Below, one piece after another: positions 23,504 to 32,501 of a DNA stretch of 64,000 nucleotides. The stretch comes from Desulfosporosinus fructosivorans. Lineage in GTDB: Bacteria > Bacillota > Desulfitobacteriia > Desulfitobacteriales > Desulfitobacteriaceae. Location of the stretch: contig NZ_SPQQ01000011.1 in the NCBI RefSeq assembly GCF_004766045.1, positions 62,001-126,000 on the forward strand, read 5' to 3'. The position numbers were made by a program, and so were the translations under genes. A model generated the notes under the pieces. The model saw only the letters and a program-made list of their open reading frames with translations, had not been told where the DNA came from and ran no database searches. How positions within the stretch are numbered: the stretch's first letter is position 1; every line of letters starts with the position of its first letter.

Positions 23504-24046
23504 ATGACCCAAACAAAGTATACGACCCAGGAACAAATTGAGGCAATGCGCCAAGAAATCCAACGTGAAAAAGAAAAAATGGCGGGAATATCTTCCGGAA
23601 AAGGCCCGTCCGGAGGCCGGCTGCCGCAAGGAAAGCAGGCTGTGAAAACAGTCGGTGGGGCGATATTTTTAGCTCTCTGCTTACTCATTGTGTGGTCCAT
23701 TATTTCGATCCAAATGACAAAGAGCAGGGGAGAAATTCCCAACGTCCTGGGTTTTCAGCTTTTTGCCATAGAGTCCGGCAGTATGGAGCCTACGCTGAAG
23801 ATCGGAGCAGTGATTGTCAGTCGGAAACCCAAAAACCCGGAAACTCTTAAAGTAAATGACATCGTTACGTTCAGAACCTTATCCAATGCTATTGTCACTC
23901 ATCGGATTATTGAGGTAGATGTTAATGACGAAGGCAGTAAAGCTTACCGAACTAAGGGGGATAATCCGAGAAATTCGGCGGATCAGGAACTGCTCACCTC
24001 AAACCGGGTGATCGGAGTTTTTGTTGCCAAAATACCCTTAACCTAA
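23504..24046 (+). CDS. sipW: Type I signal peptidase, SipW (ER) type
   Basis: 180 residues. A charged N-terminal tail of about 50 residues precedes one membrane helix (about 52-70). The catalytic Ser93 lies in ESGSMEPTL, His133 in VTHRIIEV takes the place of the Lys used by ordinary bacterial signal peptidases, and Asp153 lies in TKGDNPRN. This Ser-His-Asp set marks the ER/SipW type that processes TasA and related fibre proteins. Position directly behind the fibre genes fits that job. Usually there is a second C-terminal helix; here the protein ends at VIGVFVAKIPLT without it. Confidence 0.9.
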   Translation: MTQTKYTTQEQIEAMRQEIQREKEKMAGISSGKGPSGGRLPQGKQAVKTVGGAIFLALCLLIVWSIISIQMTKSRGEIPNVLGFQLFAIESGSMEPTLKIGAVIVSRKPKNPETLKVNDIVTFRTLSNAIVTHRIIEVDVNDEGSKAYRTKGDNPRNSADQELLTSNRVIGVFVAKIPLT

Positions 24047-24071
24047 AGCAAATTTTAGGGGAGAAATAGAG

Positions 24072-25043
24072 ATGGAACATGGTCCTGAACGGGTTGTAAT
24101 GATGGAAGGCATCTCATCCGGCGAGCATTTTTTGGTTGGTGGAGAGATACCTCGGCGAGTGTTGGACGACATCACCCTGTTGATCAGAAAGGCGGAAGCC
24201 TGGGGTATCAATGGGACGTCATTATTTGAGATCAGATTGTTGCTGGAAATCATGGCCAACATCAGACCCTATGACAGGGGTAAATGCGCTTTGATCGAGC
24301 GGGGCATGATGAGGCGCAAACGCGAGATCTTAAGACATGTCTTTTATATCGGAAGCTCCGAAATGCTTTACAACAATATGAACGTGCTGGAATTTCTGAT
24401 GTTCGCTACCGCCAAGTTCAAGATCAATAAGGTGGTGCTTCAGGAACGGATTTTTGAATTAATTATTGCTATAGGGCTGGGCCACCTTTCCCTGACGCCC
24501 AACCATTTGCTGACTAAAGAGGAAAAGGCCGTCATCACCTTAATTGCGGCCGTATACTCGGACAGTCTGATGATCGTATTCAATTTTCCCGAATACGTAT
24601 GGGATGAAGTGCTCATTGATGCTATCGCCAAGCTCACAAGCATTATCAGGGAGCAGGGAAAAACCCTGATCCTCGCTACTCAAAACTGCCTTTTGATCGA
24701 GAAGGCTTGTTCCCATACGGCAATACTGCAGGATGGACAATTAATATACAGCGGCACGGTGGAAAATTTCCGTTTGAATTTTGACAAGGTAGAAGTGATT
24801 ATCCGGGATAAAGCTGTCCACGCCATGAGGGAAAAACTCGCCCTGTTATTCCCCGGCTATAAGCTAGTCGCCAAAGACGACAGCCTGCTGATCAGCAGCC
24901 TTGGTTCAGAAGCAATTGACCATGGAGCTATCTATAAAAAAATCCTAGAGTCCGGCTTTACGCCAGACTCAATAGAGATTAATCCTAAAACAGTGCAAAA
25001 TGCCTATGAGGAGCTTATGCGGCAGCATGATTTACAAAAATAG
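24072..25043 (+). CDS. Catalytically degenerate ABC ATPase homologue in a SipW locus
   Basis: 323 residues that keep the order and spacing of an ABC ATPase: a Walker A site at 45-53 now reads GINGTSLFE (no GK[ST]), followed by MRRKREILRHVFYIGSSEML with the Q-loop region and NNMNVLEFLMFATA typical of exporter ATPases. The signature site at 147-151 is LTKEE rather than LSGGE, Walker B is VFNFPEY with Asn171-Phe172 for Asp-Glu, and the switch His is Gln204 in LATQN. The C-terminal extension from about 235 is intact. The frame is open with normal codon use, so it seems to be a maintained non-hydrolysing protein rather than a pseudogene. It overlaps the next membrane protein gene by 17 bases. Confidence 0.8.
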   Translation: MEHGPERVVMMEGISSGEHFLVGGEIPRRVLDDITLLIRKAEAWGINGTSLFEIRLLLEIMANIRPYDRGKCALIERGMMRRKREILRHVFYIGSSEMLYNNMNVLEFLMFATAKFKINKVVLQERIFELIIAIGLGHLSLTPNHLLTKEEKAVITLIAAVYSDSLMIVFNFPEYVWDEVLIDAIAKLTSIIREQGKTLILATQNCLLIEKACSHTAILQDGQLIYSGTVENFRLNFDKVEVIIRDKAVHAMREKLALLFPGYKLVAKDDSLLISSLGSEAIDHGAIYKKILESGFTPDSIEINPKTVQNAYEELMRQHDLQK

Positions 25044-26427
25044 CTATTTCAAGAAAGAACTTCGTCAGGCCTACATGGGAAATAAAATCAGCACTAATCG
25101 GAAAATGGCCTCTGCTCTCTTTCTGGGCCTTTTTTCGTTTGCTCTTTACTTTGTGGTTCAGACTCTGCAGAAAAGCGTGCTTTCCGATGTTGTTCCCGAA
25201 ATCATGCAGGCCAGTTACTTTTCCACAGTTTACCTTTACATTCACATAGCTGTTGTTTTTAATATCATCTATTTCATTGCCTACTATGACTATCTTTTTT
25301 TCTCGGAAATCAGAAACAACTCTTGGTATCTCTTGATTCAAATGGGCTATCAGCCGGTGATCATGTTTATTGCCAAGTTTTTTGCCCTAATGTATTCTAT
25401 GATGCTGATTTATTCCGTTGGCTTTGTGGTGACGATAATCCTCACCTTTCTGCTGAAATACACCTTTATAGTGTCCTATCTGCCCACCCTCTACTTAGTA
25501 GGGCTGGGAGACCTGCTCCTCATCACGATCCTCTCTATGACGTTTTCCCTCTACGCCAAGACTGTAATTAATGGCCGTTATTGGACTTTCTTCTCCGCCG
25601 TGCTTATCTCCGTGCTAAAAATAACGTTGGGACAGTATGCAATCATTTCCAACCGTGTGTCAATGCAGAACATCTTTACTCTGTTCGATGTGAAGCTATC
25701 ATCGTATTGGCTAGTTGGGGTGGTGATCATGATAGCTTGCTGCCTGATATGTCTGTTTCGGAGCAAAAATCTGGCCAAGTACTACAACCTTCCTTCCAAC
25801 GCAGCCATCCTGCCGACAGGTATGGAGCTTGTAGAAATCGACTCCAAAACGGGCAAGCAGAAATTGATCGGTAGCAAGGCCAAGCAGGGATGGCGCGGCC
25901 GAATCGTCGATACGGTGACCACCCTATTCCTGATTGTTTTCATCTGTGCTGCCCTGGCTTTCAATGTCTTCATTATTTTGATCAATGCATCCACACCTGG
26001 TCAAGAGGTCACCATACGTGGAGTGATCCCCTTTGTGTTTAGCACCAGTACCATGCAACCGGAGATTATGATCAACGATCTAGCCTATTTTCAGAAAATC
26101 GATGTCCAGTACCCGATCGAGGAAGGGCAAATCATTCTTTTTGAAGAGAATAATGTGCTCTTTGTAGAACGGGTCATTACCGAGACAGGAAACCAATTGA
26201 ACGTGGATATTGACAATTATCCCCCTATGTCCCAGATCGGGGCAATGAAGAAAACAGTGACACGACAGGCCGTACACGGCGTATACAGCGGCAGGAACCG
26301 CTGGCTGGGAGCGCTGATACTTTTTGCCAATACCATTGTGGGCAGGCTGCTCTTTTTGCTGGTTCCGGCGGTTTTGCTTTTTTATCAGGGACAAATTTAT
26401 AAGTTTTTTAAAAAAGTCAGTCAGTAA
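25027..26427 (+). CDS. Multi-spanning membrane protein fused to an S26 signal peptidase-like domain
   Basis: 466 residues from ATG 25027 (in-frame ATG at 25000 lies without spacing inside the previous gene). The first ~245 residues contain about six helices and resemble an ABC-2 permease. After a soluble linker and a helix (about 300-320), residues about 325-430 align with the SipW catalytic core: FVFSTSTMQPEIMINDLAYF corresponds to AIESGSMEPTLKIGAVIV, and VLFVERVITE to AIVTHRIIEV. The nucleophile Ser is Thr342 and the His is Glu381, while an Asp in VDIDNYP is kept. A last helix follows. Probably a non-cleaving partner that presents or transports SipW substrates; the role is inferred. Confidence 0.75.
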   Translation: MIYKNSYFKKELRQAYMGNKISTNRKMASALFLGLFSFALYFVVQTLQKSVLSDVVPEIMQASYFSTVYLYIHIAVVFNIIYFIAYYDYLFFSEIRNNSWYLLIQMGYQPVIMFIAKFFALMYSMMLIYSVGFVVTIILTFLLKYTFIVSYLPTLYLVGLGDLLLITILSMTFSLYAKTVINGRYWTFFSAVLISVLKITLGQYAIISNRVSMQNIFTLFDVKLSSYWLVGVVIMIACCLICLFRSKNLAKYYNLPSNAAILPTGMELVEIDSKTGKQKLIGSKAKQGWRGRIVDTVTTLFLIVFICAALAFNVFIILINASTPGQEVTIRGVIPFVFSTSTMQPEIMINDLAYFQKIDVQYPIEEGQIILFEENNVLFVERVITETGNQLNVDIDNYPPMSQIGAMKKTVTRQAVHGVYSGRNRWLGALILFANTIVGRLLFLLVPAVLLFYQGQIYKFFKKVSQ

Positions 26428-26568
26428 AATTGGGATGGTGTGGTAAATCACATCACTGTGACCTAGAACTTGTTTGCAGCTTTGCCAGTTTGAGTGAAAG
26501 GTATGAGCTGGAAAGACTCGCCTAGCATCAGGAAAAAGGCAGGTAGTATCCAGAGGAGAGGGGGGGCA

Positions 26569-26606
26569 AACAAGGCTGAAGGGATTAGATACCCTCCAGC
26601 CTTGTT
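26569..26606. terminator. Terminator between convergent operons
   Basis: A 15-bp stem with one mismatch (26569-26583 with 26592-26606), between the fibre locus and the minus-strand permease operon. Confidence 0.8.
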
Positions 26607-26635
26607 GTTTGTACTAATGGTTAAAGTATAGTAGT

Positions 26636-28009
26636 TTATTTAAAGGCTGGCGGTTTTTCTTTAAAGAACTTAGTTTTATAGGCTGTGTAGATAAAGCCTA
26701 GAGTAAGCCAACTGAAGCCGACAATTTTAGCTTGGGGCTGAAGACTCATCCAGACATAGAAGATAATAATGAACCCAATGGCCGGCAGAAGAAGGTATTT
26801 GAACAAGGAAGCCAAATCTCTTTTCTTGCTCCTGATCACGTAGTGGGATACGACGGAAACATGCAGAAACATGAAACCGGTCAGTGCTCCGAAGTTAACC
26901 ATAGAGGTCAGGAGATCCATGCTAAGAAGTGCACCAATGGCAATAGCGATAAAAGCTACAAATATCGTGCTCATATAAGGAGTTTGGTACTTGGGATGAA
27001 TTTTACCCAGGAAGGCAGGCATCATCTTATCACGGGACATGCTGTAGAGCAGACGGGAGATGGCGGCTTGAGACACGAGTCCGTCACCGATACCCCAAGC
27101 CACGGCTGTTCCCAGAGCAACTAGAATTCTGAGCCAGTTTCCTCCGGCTACTTGAGCCACCGCATAGAATGCAGTGTCGGGGTTTTGGAAGGTGGTGTGA
27201 TCTGGCCAGAGCAGTCCAGCCAAGTAAGTTTGGAGGACGAAGAGTCCTCCGACGAGAAACAAGGCCGTTACAGTAGCTTTGCCGACGATCTTCTGAGGCT
27301 CTTTGGCTTCTTCAGCTAGGGTACTGATCGCGTCAAAGCCCAGAAAACTTAAGACCGCCAGGGAAGTAGCCGCCATGACCATATCCATGTTGAAGCCTTC
27401 CGGTTTCCAAATAGGGTCCAAGGTGAAAGCTCCCTGTCCGGCACCTTTTAAAACCGCTACAAAGGCCATCACTACAAAAACAATCAGGACGAATAGTTCG
27501 AAGATCAGCAGTCCGATATTAGTTTTAGCGGTCAGTTCAATCCCGCGAAAGTTTACCACGGTGTTGATAATGACAAAGAGGGCAATCCAGCCCCAATAAG
27601 GCAGGATGGGTAAGATTTCCTGCAGAGCATAACCGGCAACCAGGTAAACCAAGGCAGGGGTAAGAATGTAGTCCAGCAGTAAGGACCAACCGGCAAAAAA
27701 GCCTACATAGGGGTTGATCCCCCGGGAAGCATAGGAGTAAACCGAACCGGCCATCGGAAAGGCACTCGACATTCTGGAATAGCTTAGGGCTGTGAAAATC
27801 ATGGCTATAATTCCAATGATATACGCCAGGGGGGCCATCCCGTTAGAGACATCGGTCACATATCCGTAAATACCCATAGGGGCAATAGGAACCATGAAAA
27901 CCATTCCATAGAAGAGTAGGTCCTTAAAAGTGAGAGCCCTTTTAAGCTCTTGCTTATATCCAAATTCCTCTAGGCTTGTATCGGTCGGGGTAATCTCTTT
28001 ATTTGGCAT
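26636..28009 (-). CDS. APC-family amino acid/amine permease
   Basis: 457 residues with about 12 helices. The N-terminal signature MVFMVPIAPMGIYGYVTDVS and the later FLGFDAISTLAEEAKEPQKI are typical of the amino acid-polyamine-organocation family. It is the last gene of a minus-strand operon and is close in sequence to the permease at 28993 (same LKRALTF/LKRSLTL start and the same FLGFDxISTLxEE block). The acetamidase/formamidase lies between them, so an amide or an amino acid derivative may be the substrate. Confidence 0.88.
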   Translation of the reverse strand: MPNKEITPTDTSLEEFGYKQELKRALTFKDLLFYGMVFMVPIAPMGIYGYVTDVSNGMAPLAYIIGIIAMIFTALSYSRMSSAFPMAGSVYSYASRGINPYVGFFAGWSLLLDYILTPALVYLVAGYALQEILPILPYWGWIALFVIINTVVNFRGIELTAKTNIGLLIFELFVLIVFVVMAFVAVLKGAGQGAFTLDPIWKPEGFNMDMVMAATSLAVLSFLGFDAISTLAEEAKEPQKIVGKATVTALFLVGGLFVLQTYLAGLLWPDHTTFQNPDTAFYAVAQVAGGNWLRILVALGTAVAWGIGDGLVSQAAISRLLYSMSRDKMMPAFLGKIHPKYQTPYMSTIFVAFIAIAIGALLSMDLLTSMVNFGALTGFMFLHVSVVSHYVIRSKKRDLASLFKYLLLPAIGFIIIFYVWMSLQPQAKIVGFSWLTLGFIYTAYKTKFFKEKPPAFK

Positions 28010-28036
28010 TAATAAAAACCTTCCTTTCTAAAGAAA

Positions 28037-28924
28037 TTAAATAATTTTAAGTTCATGTAGAACACTGAGGGGCATAGAAAATCTAGCAGTCTTTAGCGGA
28101 TCAACGATTTGACAGATCTGAGCGTTACCACAGGCACTCATCAACATGCCGGCTTCGTTCAGACTGAGAGAACTTCTCCCGGTCAGGAATTGGGCCATCT
28201 CGAAGGTAGCTGTTTCGATAGCCTGATCGAGGGTTAGAGCCGAAGCAATAAAGGCTAGTTCCTCTTCTGTCTGTACTACCGGATTGCTGATTTCCAGGTT
28301 ATCGACCTTACGGATGGTTACATCCACTTCGCCGGAGACTTCGACGCCTGAAACCATAATTTCCCCGTCTCCCATAACGGCATGCAAATCTCCAAGGGCC
28401 AACAGACCGCCGTCTACCTGGACCGGCAGATAGAGGATAGAGCCCGGTTTGATCAGGGTACAATCCATGTTTCCACCATGACTTCCCGGAGTTCCACAGG
28501 GTATACCGACTCCATCCGGAGCAATCCCAATGACCCCGATCATGGGAGTCAGGGGCAATTGTAACTCTTTAAAGTAAGCGATGTCTCCTTCGATCGGGAT
28601 GATGAGGGTTTCTGATTTTTTGATCAGGCTGCCCAGAACACCGGCATCTGGGGCGGCTACCATTTTACCCGGTGTTTTGACCCGAATCGCTTTAATGGTT
28701 ACCGAGATGACATCCCCGGCCTTTATTCCGTTCAGAAAAACGGGACCTGTAGCAGGATTGACGCGCTCAAAATCGAGAATTTCCAGGGTATCCTCAGGGT
28801 GATTAATCTGCTCGCTAAAGCAGTCAAGCGTTTCAAACGTAAGCTCACAAGGTAAACTGACTTGAGCAACAGGTAAGTTAGTTTTGTCCAAGGCAAAGAA
28901 ATGCGTGTCCTTAGAGATGAACAT
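28037..28924 (-). CDS. Acetamidase/formamidase family protein
   Basis: 295 residues. The FmdA/AmdA fold is seen from PATGPVFLNGIKAGDVISVT, IGVIGIAPDGVG, the conserved TPGSHGGNMDC and GDLHAVMGDGEI. The family hydrolyses short amides (formamide, acetamide) to ammonia and the acid in the cytoplasm. Ribosome site AAAGGAGG. Flanking by two APC permeases suggests that these import the amide or a related nitrogen source. The true substrate is not known; many members of this size are uncharacterised. Confidence 0.88.
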   Translation of the reverse strand: MFISKDTHFFALDKTNLPVAQVSLPCELTFETLDCFSEQINHPEDTLEILDFERVNPATGPVFLNGIKAGDVISVTIKAIRVKTPGKMVAAPDAGVLGSLIKKSETLIIPIEGDIAYFKELQLPLTPMIGVIGIAPDGVGIPCGTPGSHGGNMDCTLIKPGSILYLPVQVDGGLLALGDLHAVMGDGEIMVSGVEVSGEVDVTIRKVDNLEISNPVVQTEEELAFIASALTLDQAIETATFEMAQFLTGRSSLSLNEAGMLMSACGNAQICQIVDPLKTARFSMPLSVLHELKII

Positions 28925-28992
28925 ACCGATTCCTCCTTTTTAATCTTAGGCATACAGATACTAATACAGATACTGGTCTTTAATGTACAGCC

Positions 28993-30339
28993 TCAATAGT
29001 CCTCGGATTTGAAACCTTTCTTACCCAAGAGCTTCATGATGATCATATAAAACAGGCCTATACTTATCCAGACAAACCCCAGTTCTCTGGCCAAAAATCC
29101 TAGGCTCATCCACACATACCCGATAATCAAGAGACCAACAATGGGAAGAAAAAGATGGTTAAAATAATTTCGACTCTTCTTCCGGATAATAAAATGATTA
29201 ATAACGGTTACATGGAGGATAAGGAAAGCGGATAATGCACCAAAGTTGATCAGGGACGCCAAGTCGTCGATTCTAATTCCGGCCATCATGATAACTAGGG
29301 TAATAAAGGCTACGAGGAGCGTGCTGACATACGGAGTTTTATACTTGGGATGGATTAGAGCAAGAATAGCAGGCAATTTACGGTCGCGAGCCATACTGAA
29401 GAGGATCCTGGAGATCGCTGCTTGGGCAACAAGGGCGTTGGCAATACCCCAGGCCAAGGCTGTAGCGACACTACATAGCCCTCTTAGCCAGTTTCCTCCC
29501 GCGATTTGGGCAATCTCATAGAAGGCACCGCTTAAATCCTGAAATGAAGTATAGTCAGGAACAATCAAGGATGCCACCCAAGTCTGAAGGATAAACAGAC
29601 TCCCGATGATTGGAATGGTCAGGATAATTGCCTTTCCCACGATTTTACCGGCAGCGGTTCGTTCCCCTTTTACTTCTTCGGTGAGAGTGGAGATGGAGTC
29701 AAAGCCGAGGAAGCTGAGCACGGCAATCGAGGCAGCATTCATCAGCAGGGAGAGGTCGAACTCCTCCTTAGCGATGAAAGGCATAAGAGAAAAATGGGCT
29801 CCGTTTATATGAACATTTACTGCAGTAAAGCCAACCAAAAGAAAAATTAAAAGAACGCTAATCTCCACGGCGACAATGACTTTATTGGTTTTAGCCGTAA
29901 TCTCAATGCCTAATATGTTAATGACTGTATTGATAAGGACGAATACAATTAACCAAGCTACCTTAGGTATAATCGGAAGCATGGTATGTAAAGCGGTTGC
30001 ACTCACTAAATAAAGCAGCGGGGGGATCAGAATATAGTCAAGCAGAATAAGCCAACCGGCAAAAAAGCCGATATGCTCGTTAATTCCCCGCTGGGCGTAG
30101 GAGTAAACGGACCCGGCAACAGGGAAGACTTCTGCCAGACGGGCATAGCTCAAAGCCGTGAACAGCATTCCGGTCATCCCGATCAGGTAAACCAGAGGAA
30201 CCAGGCCTTTGGAACTGCTGGCCACATAGCCGAAAATTCCAAAGGGGGCAATCGGCACCATGAAGATGACCCCGTAGATTAATAAGTCCCCAAGCGTTAA
30301 CGAACGTTTAAGTTCCTCTTGATACCCTGAATGCTGCAT
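28993..30339 (-). CDS. APC-family permease, paralogue of 26636
   Basis: 448 residues and about 12 helices, with MVPIAPFGIFGYVASSSKGL near the start and FLGFDSISTLTEEVKGE in the middle. It precedes the formamidase by 68 bases. The GAGGTGAA ribosome site lies right before the ATG and a promoter with an extended -10 (30402-30394) lies 55 bases upstream, so transcription of the three metabolic genes can start here, independently of the transporter-sensor genes further upstream. Confidence 0.88.
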   Translation of the reverse strand: MQHSGYQEELKRSLTLGDLLIYGVIFMVPIAPFGIFGYVASSSKGLVPLVYLIGMTGMLFTALSYARLAEVFPVAGSVYSYAQRGINEHIGFFAGWLILLDYILIPPLLYLVSATALHTMLPIIPKVAWLIVFVLINTVINILGIEITAKTNKVIVAVEISVLLIFLLVGFTAVNVHINGAHFSLMPFIAKEEFDLSLLMNAASIAVLSFLGFDSISTLTEEVKGERTAAGKIVGKAIILTIPIIGSLFILQTWVASLIVPDYTSFQDLSGAFYEIAQIAGGNWLRGLCSVATALAWGIANALVAQAAISRILFSMARDRKLPAILALIHPKYKTPYVSTLLVAFITLVIMMAGIRIDDLASLINFGALSAFLILHVTVINHFIIRKKSRNYFNHLFLPIVGLLIIGYVWMSLGFLARELGFVWISIGLFYMIIMKLLGKKGFKSEDY

Positions 30340-30377
30340 TGTACTTTCACCTCAAGAAATTATTACATAACGATACA

Positions 30378-30416
30378 ATGCTGCTTGAACTGTATTATAT
30401 CAGTTGGCGCAGCATT
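30378..30416 (-). promoter_or_regulatory. Promoter and symmetrical operator candidate before the APC gene
   Basis: Minus-strand TGATATAAT (30402-30394) is an extended -10. It is centred within an inverted repeat, AATGCTGC (30378-30385) with GCAGCATT (30409-30416), and an inner AACT/AGTT pair. The AraC-type response regulator encoded upstream could bind here; this is inference. Confidence 0.55.
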
Positions 30417-30430
30417 ACTTTTACAAATAT

Positions 30431-31795
30431 TTACCCAGTTTTTATAATTTCCTGCATTTTTCTCAGTAAGCTGATGATCACTTGTAAGACAACACTCAAG
30501 CCTAGACAGAGGATAGGCGTGTAAAAGTACCCAAACCTTAGATAGATGAAGACCCCGCAGATTAAGGGAATCACGCCGCTATAAGCAACAAATCTCAGCG
30601 GAGGAGAGGTTCGGAAAAGCGTTATCAGATAGGGGACGATCAGGGAGGCATAAACAATACCTAAGACAGAGATTACCTCGATCAGGGAATTGTGAAGCAG
30701 GAGTAGAAAAAAAGCTGCGACGAGAAGGTTGATTAAGAACGAAAAAATATACCCTTGCTTAATCGGGCTCGTTTCTTTAACGGGGTGATCAGTCTCCCGG
30801 AATTTGAAATAGAGTAAGACAGTACTGAAAAGATTGAGAGCATACGAAGATGAGACGGCGATGAAGACAGTCAGGATATATAAATTGAGTAAAATAATCG
30901 ACTTATTTCTCTCCAAGACTTGCAGGATGTTATTTCCGGTCAGTATTGTTTGGGACATGCCGTAAATAGTGATAGATGAGTAACCCATGGATATAGCGAA
31001 GACACAAAATATCGCAATTAAAAGGATGGAATACTGCCGTTGTGGCTTAAGTCGATAGACGCAGTGCCAGAGGGAATGGTCCAGGAGATACTGGGAGGTC
31101 AGGATGATAATTCCAGTCAGGAGAATTATCGTCCATTCTGAAAAACTGATCGGGTTAAGTGGGATTATGACAAGATCTTGGTAGGTGGTAGAGAGGCCTT
31201 TTTCTAAGAAGACGGAAACCGTGATCAGGGCAGTTGTGAAAAAGACAATGATCATCTGAGGTTTGGCTCCCTTATTCAAGGCCTCAAACCCTCCTAGTCC
31301 CGAATAGATAAACGAAAAGACAACTATAAAGAAGATGATCTGATAACTTGCTTGCAGAAAATAGGGACCAAGTAAATAGTTTAAGGCGACCAACTGCAGG
31401 AGCATGTTCCCTAAATTAATTGCGCATAAAACCAGTAAATGATATTTGTAGCTATAGGGGTCGGATTGTTCTCTTAATAAATCATGGATACTTTGACAGG
31501 CCTTCTTTTTACGGAGTTTGTAAACGATTAGGACATAAATAAGGAGACTGGCCAAGACCGTGAAAGCGAACGCTAGGCCACCCATAACCCCGAAGAGGAG
31601 AGCATAGATAATGGCGAAGGCCAGGAGATCCCCGGAAATGAGGCGCGATAGCAAGAGGTTGGTACCAGTGCTCAACCCTCCAAAGCCGGAGCGTCCTTCG
31701 GAGTAGACCTGCAGATTGGGGAATGATCCGATATGGGGGAACAAAAAAAGAATCAGGATTACCCCTAGATATAAGGGGATGTACCAATTAATCAT
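30431..31795 (-). CDS. Sodium:solute symporter-like membrane protein
   Basis: 454 residues, 12-13 hydrophobic helices, with weak but recognisable similarity to the SSS/SLC5 fold (helix 1 followed by FGGLSTGTNLLLSRLISGDL, and a long helix pair around ILTSQYLLDHSLWHCVYRLK). It overlaps the response regulator gene by 8 bases. Close genetic linkage of an SSS-type protein with a two-component system suggests either the transporter controlled by the system or a transport-linked sensor. The substrate is unknown. Confidence 0.68.
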   Translation of the reverse strand: MINWYIPLYLGVILILFLFPHIGSFPNLQVYSEGRSGFGGLSTGTNLLLSRLISGDLLAFAIIYALLFGVMGGLAFAFTVLASLLIYVLIVYKLRKKKACQSIHDLLREQSDPYSYKYHLLVLCAINLGNMLLQLVALNYLLGPYFLQASYQIIFFIVVFSFIYSGLGGFEALNKGAKPQMIIVFFTTALITVSVFLEKGLSTTYQDLVIIPLNPISFSEWTIILLTGIIILTSQYLLDHSLWHCVYRLKPQRQYSILLIAIFCVFAISMGYSSITIYGMSQTILTGNNILQVLERNKSIILLNLYILTVFIAVSSSYALNLFSTVLLYFKFRETDHPVKETSPIKQGYIFSFLINLLVAAFFLLLLHNSLIEVISVLGIVYASLIVPYLITLFRTSPPLRFVAYSGVIPLICGVFIYLRFGYFYTPILCLGLSVVLQVIISLLRKMQEIIKTG

Positions 31796-32501
31796 AACGA
31801 CCGCTCTTAAGTTCTTTATACTTACTGGGGGTTAAACCCTCGTATTTTTTAAAAATGCTGTTAAAGTAGTTTTGACTGTGAAAACCAACGACATCAGCGA
31901 TTAAAGCCATACTATAATCAGGGTGTTTAAGAAGTAGAGATTTGGCCTTTTCAATTCGGTATTTCATAATATAGGAAGGAATACTGAGCTCCATTTCGTC
32001 CGAGAATTTCTTGCTTAAATAGGTTGGGCTAACATGTACGGTTTCGGCCAGGCTTTCCAAGCTGATCTTTTGACTGAAATCCCGGCTGATGATATCTAGA
32101 ACTTGTTCAATGACGACCGTTTTAGACGGGGAATACCCACTGCGTTCAATGAACTTCTTGATCGCCTCGTCTAATTCGCCGGCAATAATGGGTTTGACTA
32201 AATAATCGACCACTCCTAATTTGATCGATTTTTGCGCATAGGCAAAGTCCTGATAGGCGGTTGTAATCACAAAGCTCAAATCGGGATTTTCCCGCTTCAG
32301 GGTTTCAATCAGTTCTAAACCTGAGATGCCGGGTAAATGGATATCAATAAAAGCCAGCACAAACTTATTTTCTCGGGATAGTTTGAGAGCTTGGGAAGTT
32401 TCTTCTGCACAATGGATCTCCCAGACCGGCCATTTCTGTTTTATCATGTGAGCGAGCTGTTCCAGTTCTAAGGGTTCATCATCGACTACTAAAAGCTTCA
32501 T
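31788..32501 (-). CDS. Response regulator with AraC-type DNA-binding domain
   Basis: 237 residues. The receiver domain has DDEP near the N-terminus, the phospho-acceptor in LAFIDIHLPG (Asp about 54), TTAYQDFAYAQ and the Lys in DYLVKPI. The C-terminal AraC domain carries two helix-turn-helix units, ending with VGFHSQNYFNSIFKKYEGLT and PSKYKEL. It is the YesN type, usually paired with a LytS/YesM-like kinase, which here overlaps it by 4 bases. Confidence 0.92.
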   Translation of the reverse strand: MKLLVVDDEPLELEQLAHMIKQKWPVWEIHCAEETSQALKLSRENKFVLAFIDIHLPGISGLELIETLKRENPDLSFVITTAYQDFAYAQKSIKLGVVDYLVKPIIAGELDEAIKKFIERSGYSPSKTVVIEQVLDIISRDFSQKISLESLAETVHVSPTYLSKKFSDEMELSIPSYIMKYRIEKAKSLLLKHPDYSMALIADVVGFHSQNYFNSIFKKYEGLTPSKYKELKSGRYD

